Assembly (NCBI GenBank): GCA_050247435.1
Contig: JBFWUF010000043.1
Coordinates: 1-64,000 of the forward strand
Length of the DNA stretch: 64,000 bases
Direction of reading: 5' to 3'
From: JAJVID01 sp050247435
GTDB lineage: Bacteria > Acidobacteriota > Blastocatellia > RBC074
Part shown: piece after piece, positions 17,459-26,576 of the stretch
Layout of the letters: the number at the start of each line of letters is the position of its first letter
Numbering within the stretch: the first letter of the stretch is position 1
The notes under the pieces: model-generated
Database searches by the model: none
Seen by the model: the letters and a program-made list of their open reading frames with translations, nothing else
What the model was told of the DNA's origin: nothing
Translations under genes and position numbers: made by a program

Positions 17459-18919
17459 ATGGAAATAGATTTCAGACAAGTAGTTTTACTTGCGGTTGCG
17501 CTGACCGTCCCTGTCGCCCTGCTCTGGACGAAGCGCGAGCGGTTACTGCTCGGTTGGGTCTGCGCCACGATGTTCGTTCAGATTTTCGACACAGCGATCA
17601 TCACCAATCTGCCCGCCGGGCGCATCGTGGGTTTGATCTATATGCCAGTGGCGGCCGCGCAGGCTCGCGCCTGGTTGAAGCTGAGGCCTGTGAGAGTGTG
17701 GACGCTCAACCTCGTGTATCTGCTGATCCTCGGTCTGCTTTTCGGATGGTTGTGGCCGTGGCCTGATCTGACGATGGCGCGGCCTTTCACGCTCACGGCT
17801 GAAGGCCGTTCGATCATCTATTCGGCGCGGTTGTTAAGCGACATCAGCCTGGCGGTCTTCATCGCGAATCAATTGAGACAGCCTGGCGTGATCTATTATA
17901 TCGGGCGCGCAATGGTGATCGGGACGACTCTCACGGCGCTGGCCGGATTGGTCTACCTCGCCACGAAGCTTGACCTCTACTATCCGTTGACCGGCATAGG
18001 CGAGCAGGCATCGTTGATTGCCCGGGCGCGCGGGCTTTCAATCGAACCGCGTGCGCTGGGATTGGGTTGCGCCTACGGCATCATGATTCTGTTGCTCGGG
18101 CGCAAAAGCCTCTTCTCTTCCTGGCCATTGTTGTTGCTCATCAACTTGATCGCGCTGTTGATCACGTATTCAGCAAGTTCATTTGTGCTGTTGTTCGCCG
18201 GGGCTGTGACGGCCTGGTTATTCTTCTCGAACAGAGAACGCGGAATGGTAATTGCGACGTTGGCGCTTGCAGTGGTGATTACTGCGGGCGCGGTTGTGTA
18301 TCTGCCACAGCGTGTGCAATATGCGGCAGACACTCTGCAATTCAGGCTTGATCCGGATTACAAGCTCTCCGGCATTCCGCCTGGGAATTTTGGTCAGGAG
18401 ATCGCTTACCGCCTGGATGTGTTTGACGCCAGCGCTTTGCTGTTTTTGCTCGATCAACCTCTCTACGCGCTGATTGGAACAGGCCCGGGCCTTGTTTCAT
18501 TGCCAGCTTCTTATTACGTTCCGCCCGGACTTTACAGCTTTATCTGGACAGCCGAGATCGGCATCAACAGCCTCCCGTTTCACGGACTGTTACTTGAAGT
18601 GTCGAACGGCGGGCTGCTGGGGCTAATGCTGTGGCTCGTGCAGGTCTTTTCCTGCTGGGGGGCGCTGCGATATTTGCATACAAGATTTGGAAGCTCCAGC
18701 GCCGAAGCGGAATGGACGTTCGCATATGCGATCTTCATCATCGGCGCTGTCTTTTACGTGGTGCAGGTGAGTTCGTCGCCGGTGTGGAGCGTCTTTCTAG
18801 GCATAGGCTGGGTAGCCACAAAAACAGCAGCGGAGAAATTGAACGAGGAGCGTGTCGCGCAGGCGAAGGAGTATTTCATGCGAACGGCCTGGAACCCGCG
18901 CGCCGCGCGCCCGGAGTGA
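17459..18919 (+). CDS. O-antigen-ligase/polymerase-like membrane protein (second)
   Basis: 486 residues from ATG 17459; an upstream start at 17423 overlaps the previous gene. It has about 11-12 membrane helices. A long periplasmic loop with GTGPGLVSLPASYYVPPGLY and LPFHGLLLEVSNGGLLGLML follows the plan of O-antigen polymerases, in which an H-x-L-x-E block precedes a glycine-rich helix. It is less typical than the protein at 9848. With two such enzymes the locus may have a separate polymerase and ligase. Confidence 0.65.
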   Translation: MEIDFRQVVLLAVALTVPVALLWTKRERLLLGWVCATMFVQIFDTAIITNLPAGRIVGLIYMPVAAAQARAWLKLRPVRVWTLNLVYLLILGLLFGWLWPWPDLTMARPFTLTAEGRSIIYSARLLSDISLAVFIANQLRQPGVIYYIGRAMVIGTTLTALAGLVYLATKLDLYYPLTGIGEQASLIARARGLSIEPRALGLGCAYGIMILLLGRKSLFSSWPLLLLINLIALLITYSASSFVLLFAGAVTAWLFFSNRERGMVIATLALAVVITAGAVVYLPQRVQYAADTLQFRLDPDYKLSGIPPGNFGQEIAYRLDVFDASALLFLLDQPLYALIGTGPGLVSLPASYYVPPGLYSFIWTAEIGINSLPFHGLLLEVSNGGLLGLMLWLVQVFSCWGALRYLHTRFGSSSAEAEWTFAYAIFIIGAVFYVVQVSSSPVWSVFLGIGWVATKTAAEKLNEERVAQAKEYFMRTAWNPRAARPE

Positions 18920-18925
18920 AGCCGG

Positions 18926-19750
18926 ATGAGACCGGATTCGATCAGTTGTGTCGTGCCCACTCTCAACAGCGCTGGAACGCTCGAAACAACGTTGCTCTCG
19001 TTGAAATCGCAGCGGGATGTGAGCGTAGAGATCACTGTCGCGGACAGCGGGCCGGATGATGGCACGCTGGAAATCTGCCGCAGTCTTGGCGTGACGGCTA
19101 TTTACATCGAGCCGGGCAACATGTATCGCGCGATAAACGCCGGGTTGTCGCAAAGCCGGAGCGAGTGGCTGGCTTATCTGAATTCAGACGACTGGCTCTA
19201 TCCGGACAGCTTCGCCAGATTGATTGAGCTTGGCGATTCATCCGGGGCCGATGTCGTCTATGGCAATTGCGATTACGCTGATGGGGCGGGCCGCTTCGTA
19301 TACTCTTTCGCTTCGGCGAGGCCGGAGCAATTGATGCCGCTGTTCCGGCTTGGGCGGATGGGCTTCGCGCAGCCTGCGGCAATCTTCCGCCGGAGCGTCT
19401 ACGAGCGGCTGGCCGGCTTCGATGAGCGTTACCGCTTCAAAGCCGACGCCGACTTTTTTATCCGCGCAATAAACGCGGTGACACGATTTGCGTTTCTCGA
19501 TGGGCCGCCGGTCTGCTGCTTCCGCGTCCACGCCAATCAGTTGAGCAATCGGAAGCGCGCGTTGATCGAAGAGGAAGGGAAGCAGATTTTCGGCGCGGCG
19601 GGAATGAAGCCGCGCGCCAGTGACTTAATGACGCTGGCGCAGTGGAGCTTTAAAAATCTTCCGCACTATCTGATCCGCGTTGTGCGTGAATCTCTTCTTT
19701 CGCGGCGTGTGCGCCTGCCGCGCGCTATTGAAGATTACGATCACCGCTAA
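18926..19750 (+). CDS. Family 2 glycosyltransferase
   Basis: 274 residues. GT-A fold: SCVVPTLNSAGTLETTLLSL at the N-terminus, ITVADSGPDDGTLEI, and the metal-binding AYLNSDDWLYPDSF motif. The start lies 6 bp after the previous stop. Resembles WcaA-like enzymes. Acts in repeat-unit assembly on the inner membrane. Confidence 0.83.
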   Translation: MRPDSISCVVPTLNSAGTLETTLLSLKSQRDVSVEITVADSGPDDGTLEICRSLGVTAIYIEPGNMYRAINAGLSQSRSEWLAYLNSDDWLYPDSFARLIELGDSSGADVVYGNCDYADGAGRFVYSFASARPEQLMPLFRLGRMGFAQPAAIFRRSVYERLAGFDERYRFKADADFFIRAINAVTRFAFLDGPPVCCFRVHANQLSNRKRALIEEEGKQIFGAAGMKPRASDLMTLAQWSFKNLPHYLIRVVRESLLSRRVRLPRAIEDYDHR

Positions 19751-19796
19751 AAGCCATACGCTTGGGCGCCGGATGAATTTTGCCAGCGATTGAATT

Positions 19797-20969
19797 ATGC
19801 GAATCGTTATTGACGCGACTGCTGCGGTGAGTGGCGGCAAAGTCTATCTTGACCAACTGCTGACGCAGTTCGCGCGCCTGCGATGTGACCACGAATTCAT
19901 CATCTTCCACACGGGTGATTTCGAGTGGCGGTGTTCCGATGAACAATCAAGCGGCCGCTTCCAGTTTCGCCGCGTGAATTTGCCGTCTTCAAAATCACGC
20001 CTGTGGGCGGGTTCGGGCGCGCTGAAGATGCTGTGGAGACTGCTGGTTCTGCCGCTGCATCTGCGGCGGATGAAGCCCGAGCTGCTTTTTTCAAACGCGG
20101 GATTCGGGCCTGGGTGGAAAATGGCCCGGGTCAAATCGGTGTTGGCCTTGCACAATTCGATGCCGCTGCGCGATGAGTTGATCGCCGATGAAACTTCGGC
20201 GTTGCGGCGATGGCGGCTGGCGCTGCTGCGAAAGCTGATGCGCATGGCGCTTCGCGGGTCGGATGGTTCAATAGTTTTCAGTGAAGACACCAAACAGCGA
20301 GTGATTGATTGTTTCGACCGTTTGAAACATGAGCCCTCAGTGGTCTATCACGGCATTGATTGGGGGGCGCCTGAACGCGATCTGGCTTTAAAAAGCGACG
20401 AGTTGCGCGGATTCGGGATAACTCGACCCTACCTGCTTTATGTCTCTCAATTTCATCGCTATAAAAACGTCCTCCATTTGCTCGAAGCCTTCGCAATGTC
20501 GGGAGAGGAACATCCGCAACTCTCATTGACGTTAGTTGGCGCCGCCGCCGACAAAACTTACTGGCAAGAAGTCGAAGCGGAGGTTGATCGTTTGAAGCTG
20601 CGTGGCCGTGTCAAACATATTCCAGCCTGCCCGCGCGATCAGTTGCTGAGCCTTTACGGAAACGCGCTTGCGTTCGTGCATCCGTCGCTGGCCGAGACCT
20701 GCTCGTTCCCCTTGCTTGAAGCGATGGCGATGGGCGTTCCGATTGCGTCGGCGCGAATGAGCGCGTTGCCGGAAATAGCCGGCGACGCGTCGATCTATTT
20801 CGACCCGCACAATCCGAAGGAGATGGCGGAGGCTTTGAATCGTCTGGTCTGGGATGAGGCGCTGCGCGATGAATTGAGCCGGCGAGGGATTGCGCGCGCG
20901 CGGGAGTTTTCGTGGACTGAAACCGCGCGGAAAACATTGAAGGTCTTCGAGGATGTGGCTGGGAGGTGA
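19797..20969 (+). CDS. Family 4 glycosyltransferase
   Basis: 390 residues. GT-B: VVYHGIDWGAPE, LYVSQFHRYKNVLHLLEAF, and the C-terminal AFVHPSLAETCSFPLLEAMA with the conserved glutamates. The N-terminal acceptor domain begins IDATAAVSGGKVYLDQL. It is probably the last enzyme of the assembly string before an intergenic palindrome. Confidence 0.83.
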   Translation: MRIVIDATAAVSGGKVYLDQLLTQFARLRCDHEFIIFHTGDFEWRCSDEQSSGRFQFRRVNLPSSKSRLWAGSGALKMLWRLLVLPLHLRRMKPELLFSNAGFGPGWKMARVKSVLALHNSMPLRDELIADETSALRRWRLALLRKLMRMALRGSDGSIVFSEDTKQRVIDCFDRLKHEPSVVYHGIDWGAPERDLALKSDELRGFGITRPYLLYVSQFHRYKNVLHLLEAFAMSGEEHPQLSLTLVGAAADKTYWQEVEAEVDRLKLRGRVKHIPACPRDQLLSLYGNALAFVHPSLAETCSFPLLEAMAMGVPIASARMSALPEIAGDASIYFDPHNPKEMAEALNRLVWDEALRDELSRRGIARAREFSWTETARKTLKVFEDVAGR

Positions 20970-21013
20970 AGCGTCTTCCAAAACCAGTGGCGCTTAAAAA
21001 ATGTAATGCTGTA

Positions 21014-21127
21014 TTCACCGCAGAGACGCCGAGAACGCTGAGGCTTCGCAGAGGGGGAAGAGGGAGTGGAAAAGCCTTCTGGCGCTCTCTCCGCGCTTCG
21101 CTGCGTTCTCGGCGTCTCTGCGGTGAA
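21014..21127. repeat. Long palindromic element with perfect 25-bp arms
   Basis: The left arm 21014-21038 (TTCACCGCAGAGACGCCGAG...) and right arm 21103-21127 are exact reverse complements over 25 bp, separated by 64 bp that is itself partly complementary. It occupies most of the gap between the glycosyltransferase and epimerase genes. The form suggests a dispersed intergenic repeat that also serves as a bidirectional hairpin. Confidence 0.8.
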
Positions 21128-21207
21128 GATGGCTTACTCAACTCGTAGCATTACTTTTGTGTATTACCTCAAAACCATCTCCTTGAGAACACTGAAAGGA
21201 TGTCGCT

Positions 21208-22197
21208 GTGGGATTTGACACCTTATTTGCCAATCGCGGTGTATTGATCACTGGCGCGTTAGGATTCATCGGCTCCAACCTGGCGCGGCGGCTCGTTGAC
21301 CTGGGAGCGCGCGTGCTACTGGTTGATAGTTTGATCCCCGAATATGGCGGCAATCTTTTCAACATCGAAGGAGTCGAAGATCGCGTCCAGGTAAACATCT
21401 CCGATGTGCGTGACGCGCACAGCATGCGTTACCTGGTGCAAGGGCAGGATTATTTGTTCAATCTGGCGGGGCAGACCAGCCACATGGATTCGATGAGCGA
21501 TCCGGACACCGACCTTGAGATCAATTGCCGCGCCCAGCTCTCGATCCTCGAAGCCTGCCGGAAATACAATCCTTCGGTCAAAGTCGTTTTCGCCAGCACC
21601 CGCCAGCTTTACGGCAAACCGGATTATCTGCCGGTTGACGAGAAGCACCTAAGCCGCCCCGTTGACGTGAACGGCATCAACAAAATGGCGGGCGAGTGGT
21701 ACCACATCCTCTACAACAATGTGTATGGCATCCGCGCCTGCTCTCTGCGATTGACCAATACTTACGGGCCGCGGATGCGAGTGAAGGACGCGCGCCAGAC
21801 TTTTCTGGGCGTATGGATCAGGATGCTGGTCGAAGGCAAGCCGTTCGAGATTTGGGAGGGGCATCAATTGCGCGACTTCACTTACGTTGACGATGCGGTT
21901 GACGCCTTTTTGGTGGCGGCGGGCAGCGAAGCGGCGAACGGAGAGATATTCAACCTGGGCGGCGATTGCGTCATCAGCTTGAACGATCTCGCGCAGATGT
22001 TGGTCGAGATAAACGGCGGCGGAGAGTTTGTCACGCGCTCTTACCCGGCAGATCGCAAGCGGATTGACATCGGAGATTATTTCGCCGATTTCAGCCGCAT
22101 TCGTTCGACGCTGGGTTGGGAGCCTGCCGTTACCCTGCGCGAGGGGCTGAGCCGCACACTGGCTTTTTACAATGAACATCTGTCGAAATATTTATGA
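21208..22197 (+). CDS. NAD-dependent sugar epimerase/dehydratase (extended SDR)
   Basis: 329 residues from GTG 21208, with GAAAGGATG just upstream. Rossmann motif VLITGALGFIGSNL near residue 12, FASTRQLYG in the place of the active-site Ser/Thr strand, and LTNTYGPRM and RDFTYVDDAVDAF, typical of nucleotide-sugar 4,6-dehydratases and 4-epimerases. In the canonical Y-x-x-x-K position the sequence reads NGINK, so the catalytic tyrosine seems to be asparagine. Its stop overlaps the next aminotransferase start (ATGA), suggesting that it makes the keto or epimer substrate for that enzyme. Confidence 0.8.
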   Translation: MGFDTLFANRGVLITGALGFIGSNLARRLVDLGARVLLVDSLIPEYGGNLFNIEGVEDRVQVNISDVRDAHSMRYLVQGQDYLFNLAGQTSHMDSMSDPDTDLEINCRAQLSILEACRKYNPSVKVVFASTRQLYGKPDYLPVDEKHLSRPVDVNGINKMAGEWYHILYNNVYGIRACSLRLTNTYGPRMRVKDARQTFLGVWIRMLVEGKPFEIWEGHQLRDFTYVDDAVDAFLVAAGSEAANGEIFNLGGDCVISLNDLAQMLVEINGGGEFVTRSYPADRKRIDIGDYFADFSRIRSTLGWEPAVTLREGLSRTLAFYNEHLSKYL

Positions 22198-23315
22198 CCC
22201 AAGCCGTTTTGCAATCCGATCCGAAAGCCAATTACCTTGCTCATAAGCGCGAGATTGACGAAGCCGTTCAGCAGACGCTCGAAAGCGGCTGGTACATTCT
22301 AGGCAAACAGGTGAGAGCGTTTGAGCAGGAATTCGCTGGCTATCTGGCCGCAAAGCATTGCGTTGGTGTGGCGAACGGGACTGATGCTTTGCATCTGGCA
22401 TTGCGCGCTGTCGGCGTCGGCGCGGGCGACGCCGTGATCACGGTCGCGCACACGGCGGTCGCGACTGTCGCCGCCATCGAGATGACTGGAGCCTTGCCGC
22501 TGCTAGTTGACATTGACCCGGCTACTTTCACGATCAATCCCGAAGCGGTTGAAGATGCGATCAAGATTCATCGCGATCAGTTGCGAATCAAAGCGATCTT
22601 GCCAGTACATCTTTACGGCCATCCTGCCGACATGCGTGCGATGTCCGATATCGCACGCCGTTACGATTTGAAAGTCGTCGAGGATTGCGCGCAGGCCCAC
22701 GGCTCGACCATCAACGGAGTAAAAGCCGGAGTGTTCGGAGATGCGGCCGCGTTCAGTTTCTATCCGACAAAGAATCTCGGCGCGTTTGGCGATGGCGGCG
22801 CGGTTGTGACGAACGATCTCGAAGTCGCGGAACGCGTCAGGTTGTTGCGCGAATACGGCTGGCGGGAGCGGTATGTGAGCGACATTGCCGGATTCAATTC
22901 ACGGCTGGACGAATTGCAGGCCGCGATCCTGCGGGTGAAGCTGAAATATCTGGATGAAGAAAATGCGCGGCGAAGGCAGATCGCGCTGATATACAGCGAG
23001 CGGATCAAGACGCCTTCGCTACGGCTGCCGGAAAGTTTCGCCGAAGTCGAACACGTTTATCATCAATACGTCGTGCGGTGCGGCGAACGCGACAGCTTGC
23101 GTGATTATCTCCGCGAACAGGGAGTGGGCGCACTCATCCATTATCCGGTTCCCATCCATTTGCAGCCGGCTTATCAAAATCGCGCGCTGGTTCATCGAGG
23201 CGTTTTGCCGGAGACTGAACTGGTCGCGCGGCAAGTATTGAGCCTGCCGATACACCCACATTTAAGCCGGGAGCAGGTCGAGCGCGTGTATGAAACGATC
23301 AACGGATGGCCGTGA
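22194..23315 (+). CDS. DegT/DnrJ/EryC1/StrS family PLP aminotransferase (second copy)
   Basis: 373 residues. Motifs: GVANGTDALHLALRAVG, VVEDCAQAHGSTING, and the PLP lysine in YPTKNLGAFGDGGA (Lys193). Overlaps the epimerase by 4 bp. It closely resembles dTDP/UDP-keto-sugar transaminases such as FdtB- or WecE-type enzymes and likely makes a second amino sugar. It is the last gene of the polysaccharide locus. Confidence 0.88.
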   Translation: MTQAVLQSDPKANYLAHKREIDEAVQQTLESGWYILGKQVRAFEQEFAGYLAAKHCVGVANGTDALHLALRAVGVGAGDAVITVAHTAVATVAAIEMTGALPLLVDIDPATFTINPEAVEDAIKIHRDQLRIKAILPVHLYGHPADMRAMSDIARRYDLKVVEDCAQAHGSTINGVKAGVFGDAAAFSFYPTKNLGAFGDGGAVVTNDLEVAERVRLLREYGWRERYVSDIAGFNSRLDELQAAILRVKLKYLDEENARRRQIALIYSERIKTPSLRLPESFAEVEHVYHQYVVRCGERDSLRDYLREQGVGALIHYPVPIHLQPAYQNRALVHRGVLPETELVARQVLSLPIHPHLSREQVERVYETINGWP

Positions 23316-23373
23316 CGCGGTGTGAAGAGATATACTGAACCCGCTCCCGACGCGATTTACAAAGGAGATTTCG

Positions 23374-24342
23374 ATGTCAGAGTTGATTCATCGTCCGCGA
23401 AGGTTGCGCCGCACGGCGGCGTTGCGCGAGATGACGCGCGAAACCCGTCTCGACCCCGCGAACTTGATCTATCCACTTTTTGTCTGTCCAGGCGAAGGCG
23501 TGCGCCGCGAAATCAAATCAATGCCTGGTGTGTTCAACCTCTCGATTGACGAACTTGTCAAAGAGTGCGAAGACGCGCGGCGCGGCGGCGTTTCGTCAAT
23601 CATTATTTTCGGCTTGCCCGAACACAAAGATGAGCAGGGAAGCGGCGCGTTCGCCGAAGACGGCATCACGCAACGCGCGATCCGCGCGGTCAAACACGCG
23701 ACCCCGGACCTTGTCGTCATCGCCGATACCTGCTTGTGCGAATACACGTCGCACGGCCATTGCGGCGTGATCGAAGACGGCGATGTGGTCAACGATCCGA
23801 CGCTCGATATTCTCACCCAGACGGCGGTCAGCCAGGCTGAGTCGGGCGCCGACATCATCGCGCCTTCGGGAATGATGGACGGGATGATCGCGGCGATCCG
23901 CGCGGGACTTGACGCCGCAGGATTCACGCACACTCCGGTTTTATCGTACGCGGTGAAGTACGCGTCGGCGTTTTACGGCCCGTTCCGCGACGCGGCGGAC
24001 AGTGCGCCGCAATTCGGCGACCGCCGCGGTTACCAGATGGATCCGCCGAATGTGCGCGAGGCTCTGCGCGAGGCCGAACTGGATGTCGAACAGGGAGCGG
24101 ACATGTTGATGGTCAAACCCGCTCTGCCTTACCTGGACGTTATTCGGGCTGTGCGAGAGCGGTTCGACCTGCCGTTGGCCGCCTATCAGGTTTCAGGCGA
24201 ATACGCGCAGATCAAGGCGGCTGGGCGGCTCGGTTGGATTGACGAAGACCGCGTCGTGATGGAATCGCTGATTGCGATCAAACGGGCAGGCGCCGATCTG
24301 ATCCTGACTTACTTCACCAGGGACGTAATAAATCGTTTGTAG
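23374..24342 (+). CDS. hemB: Delta-aminolevulinic acid dehydratase (porphobilinogen synthase)
   Basis: 322 residues, the full family length. It condenses two 5-aminolevulinate molecules to porphobilinogen in heme synthesis. Schiff-base lysines are seen in SYAVKYASAFYGPFR (Lys195) and LMVKPALPYLD (Lys248). The metal site is cysteine-rich (DTCLCEYTSHGHCG), indicating a zinc-type enzyme. An AAAGGAG site precedes the ATG. Neighbours are the EPS locus upstream and perR downstream; peroxide regulators and heme genes are often linked. Confidence 0.95.
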   Translation: MSELIHRPRRLRRTAALREMTRETRLDPANLIYPLFVCPGEGVRREIKSMPGVFNLSIDELVKECEDARRGGVSSIIIFGLPEHKDEQGSGAFAEDGITQRAIRAVKHATPDLVVIADTCLCEYTSHGHCGVIEDGDVVNDPTLDILTQTAVSQAESGADIIAPSGMMDGMIAAIRAGLDAAGFTHTPVLSYAVKYASAFYGPFRDAADSAPQFGDRRGYQMDPPNVREALREAELDVEQGADMLMVKPALPYLDVIRAVRERFDLPLAAYQVSGEYAQIKAAGRLGWIDEDRVVMESLIAIKRAGADLILTYFTRDVINRL

Positions 24343-24382
24343 CGCAGCGGTCAGAAAATTTTCCGGCTTTAGGAAACCAGGC

Positions 24383-24414
24383 TTGACAGTATCTCAGTTT
24401 AGATTTAGTCTAAG
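24383..24414 (+). promoter_or_regulatory. perR promoter with PerR/Fur-type operator
   Basis: A TTGACA -35 box at 24383-24388 and a weak -10 (TAGTCT, 24406-24411; 17-bp spacing) overlap an imperfect 8-1-8 palindrome, TTTAGATTTAGTCTAAG (24398-24414). Its left arm TTTAGATT is identical to that of the perfect palindrome before ahpC. This implies autoregulation. Confidence 0.68.
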
Positions 24415-24419
24415 CACCG

Positions 24420-24845
24420 ATGGCGAGATTGCAGAGACAAATAGTGGAAACGATGACGCAGTCGCGCGGATTGAAGATGACTCCGCAGCGACGCGCTATT
24501 ATTGATTACTTGCAATCGGCTCACGATCATCCGACGGCTGATGAAGTGTTGCAGATGGTTAACCGCAAATTTCCGATGACTTCGCGCGCGACCGTTTACA
24601 ACACGCTTAACTGGCTGAAGCAGGAAGGGATGGTCAAGGAGGTCTTTGAGGCGGGCTGCGTCAGGTACGATCCCAACACGGAACACCATCATCATTTCGT
24701 CTGCCGCAAATGCGGCAGGGTCGAGGATGTCGAGTGTGACCTGATCGGGAAGGTGAAGATTTGCTCTCTGCCTGAACATCAGAAAGTAGAAGTCTTCGAG
24801 GTCACTCTAAGAGGGCTTTGCGCCGATTGCCAAAAGAAGAAGTAG
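24420..24845 (+). CDS. perR: Fur-family regulator, PerR-like
   Basis: 141 residues. Winged helix at about 12-85 (LKMTPQRRAIIDYL, TSRATVYNTLNWL recognition helix), then a metal-binding region with HHHHFVCRKCGRVEDVEC and a C-terminal CADC, the two CxxC pairs of the structural zinc site. I call it PerR-like rather than Fur because ahpC-ahpD follow and share an operator palindrome with its own promoter. An internal ATG at 24453 is an alternative start. Peroxide sensing through metal-catalysed histidine oxidation is known for the family, not shown here. Confidence 0.82.
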   Translation: MARLQRQIVETMTQSRGLKMTPQRRAIIDYLQSAHDHPTADEVLQMVNRKFPMTSRATVYNTLNWLKQEGMVKEVFEAGCVRYDPNTEHHHHFVCRKCGRVEDVECDLIGKVKICSLPEHQKVEVFEVTLRGLCADCQKKK

Positions 24846-24899
24846 TTTATTGATTGCTTGAAGGAAGGGCGGCCGACGTCCTTAAATTTTTGATCATTC

Positions 24900-24918
24900 A
24901 TTTAGATTAAATCTAAAT
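24900..24918 (+). promoter_or_regulatory. PerR-type operator upstream of ahpC
   Basis: A perfect 19-bp palindrome, ATTTAGATTAAATCTAAAT, with one central base, lies 26 bp before the ahpC start. The arm sequence recurs in front of perR. Confidence 0.78.
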
Positions 24919-24944
24919 TTAAAACCAATTTAGGAGGGAATCGA

Positions 24945-25487
<543 letters not shown>

Positions 25488-25494
25488 TGAAATC

Positions 25495-25527
25495 CGTGGG
25501 ACAAGATGGCATCTTGTCCCACGTTTT
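25495..25527 (+). terminator. Hairpin with T-tract between ahpC and ahpD
   Basis: A perfect 13-bp stem (25495-25507 with 25511-25523), a 3-nt loop and TTTT. It would terminate or attenuate transcription after ahpC and protect the ahpC transcript end, giving more AhpC than AhpD. Confidence 0.72.
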
Positions 25528-25543
25528 CAAGGGAGGGAAATAA

Positions 25544-26098
25544 GTGAGCGAGATCGAAAGACTGCGCGATCTGCTGCCTGAAGCGGCGCGCGACATCAGG
25601 CTGAATTTACAGACTGTTTTTCAATCAACGACGTTGACGTCTGCGCAAACGTGGGGTGTGGCGTTAGCTTCGGCCATCGCGGCGCGTAACGACGATCTGA
25701 CGCGCGCCGTTCTGGCCGACGCGCAAATCAAAGTTGACGAGAGTGTCATCGAAGACGCCAAGGCCGCCGCCGTGTTGATGGCGATGAATAACGTCTATTA
25801 CCGGTTTCGCCACGTGATCGGTAAAGAGAGTTATGCGACGAAACCAGCGCGCTTGCGGATGAACTGGATCGGCAAGCCAATGAACAACAAAACCGATTTC
25901 GAGTTGTTCTGCATCGCAGTCAGCGCGATCAACGGTTGCGAGGCGTGCGTCCGTTCGCACGAGCAGGTAGTCGTCGCGGGCGGCGTCAGTGAAGATCAGG
26001 TTCACGACGTAGTGAGAATCGCCGCCACAATACAAGCCGCAGCCGTGGCGTTGGAAATGGGATCACTCGGTGTGATAACCGCGGGAGTGGCGGCTTAA
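25544..26098 (+). CDS. ahpD: AhpD-like alkylhydroperoxidase (carboxymuconolactone decarboxylase family)
   Basis: 184 residues from GTG 25544, preceded by GGGAGGG. The active site CEACVRSHE has the redox pair Cys132/Cys135 and His139, matching the CxxC-x3-H plan of mycobacterial AhpD, which passes electrons from lipoamide proteins to AhpC. Helical throughout and of standard length. Gene order perR-ahpC-ahpD supports the role. Confidence 0.9.
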   Translation: MSEIERLRDLLPEAARDIRLNLQTVFQSTTLTSAQTWGVALASAIAARNDDLTRAVLADAQIKVDESVIEDAKAAAVLMAMNNVYYRFRHVIGKESYATKPARLRMNWIGKPMNNKTDFELFCIAVSAINGCEACVRSHEQVVVAGGVSEDQVHDVVRIAATIQAAAVALEMGSLGVITAGVAA

Positions 26099-26102
26099 AA
26101 GC

Positions 26103-26195
26103 GGTCAGTCAAATCGGCGCAAAGGCGTAGGGGCGAAGCAAGGTTCGCCTCTGCGTCTTTCGCCGTCTTTGCGCTATCTTTGCTCCATCTTTGGT
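26103..26195. repeat. Imperfect palindrome of the GCGCAAAGG type
   Basis: A nested imperfect inverted repeat: GGCGCAAAGGCG near the left end faces CTTTGCGC near the right, with GGCGAA/TTCGCC inside. It fills the ahpD to 26225 gap. It is of the same style as the palindromes elsewhere in the window and is a likely terminator for ahpD. Confidence 0.5.
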
Positions 26196-26224
26196 TATGG
26201 ATATTTCGAGAAGGAGGATGAGCT

Positions 26225-26491
26225 ATGAAATTACCTGAGAATGTCCGTAAAGCGCTCGACGCGCTGCCGCAAGGCAAACGAGAGAAAGTTCAGGCGATAG
26301 TGCGCCGGCACGTGAACGCGTGCCGACGAGTTGGTGTGGAGCTTGAATTCATGGATCGCGTTTGGCTGGAGGCGATTGAAGCGGTCGAGAACGAAGAGAG
26401 GTTCAATGAATCGTTTGAAAGTGAAGAGTGGCCCGAATACGCTCCCGCGCGCAGTTACGAAGTCTACCGCGCTCCGCGCGTGGATGTGTAA
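26225..26491 (+). CDS. Small hypothetical protein
   Basis: 88 residues, mostly helical and charged: a basic first half (VRKALDALPQGKREKVQAIVRRHV) and an acidic second half (EAVENEERFNESFESEEWPEY). A strong GAAGGAGG ribosome site lies upstream of the ATG, supporting expression. No domain recognised. It is convergent with rsmE. Confidence 0.6.
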   Translation: MKLPENVRKALDALPQGKREKVQAIVRRHVNACRRVGVELEFMDRVWLEAIEAVENEERFNESFESEEWPEYAPARSYEVYRAPRVDV

Positions 26492-26576
26492 GTTCTGGCC
26501 GGAAGGTGAACCAGTTTCGCCGCGTTGTGACGCGCGTTTTCAGCCGTCTCAACGCGGCTTTTCTTTTTCAACGTCT

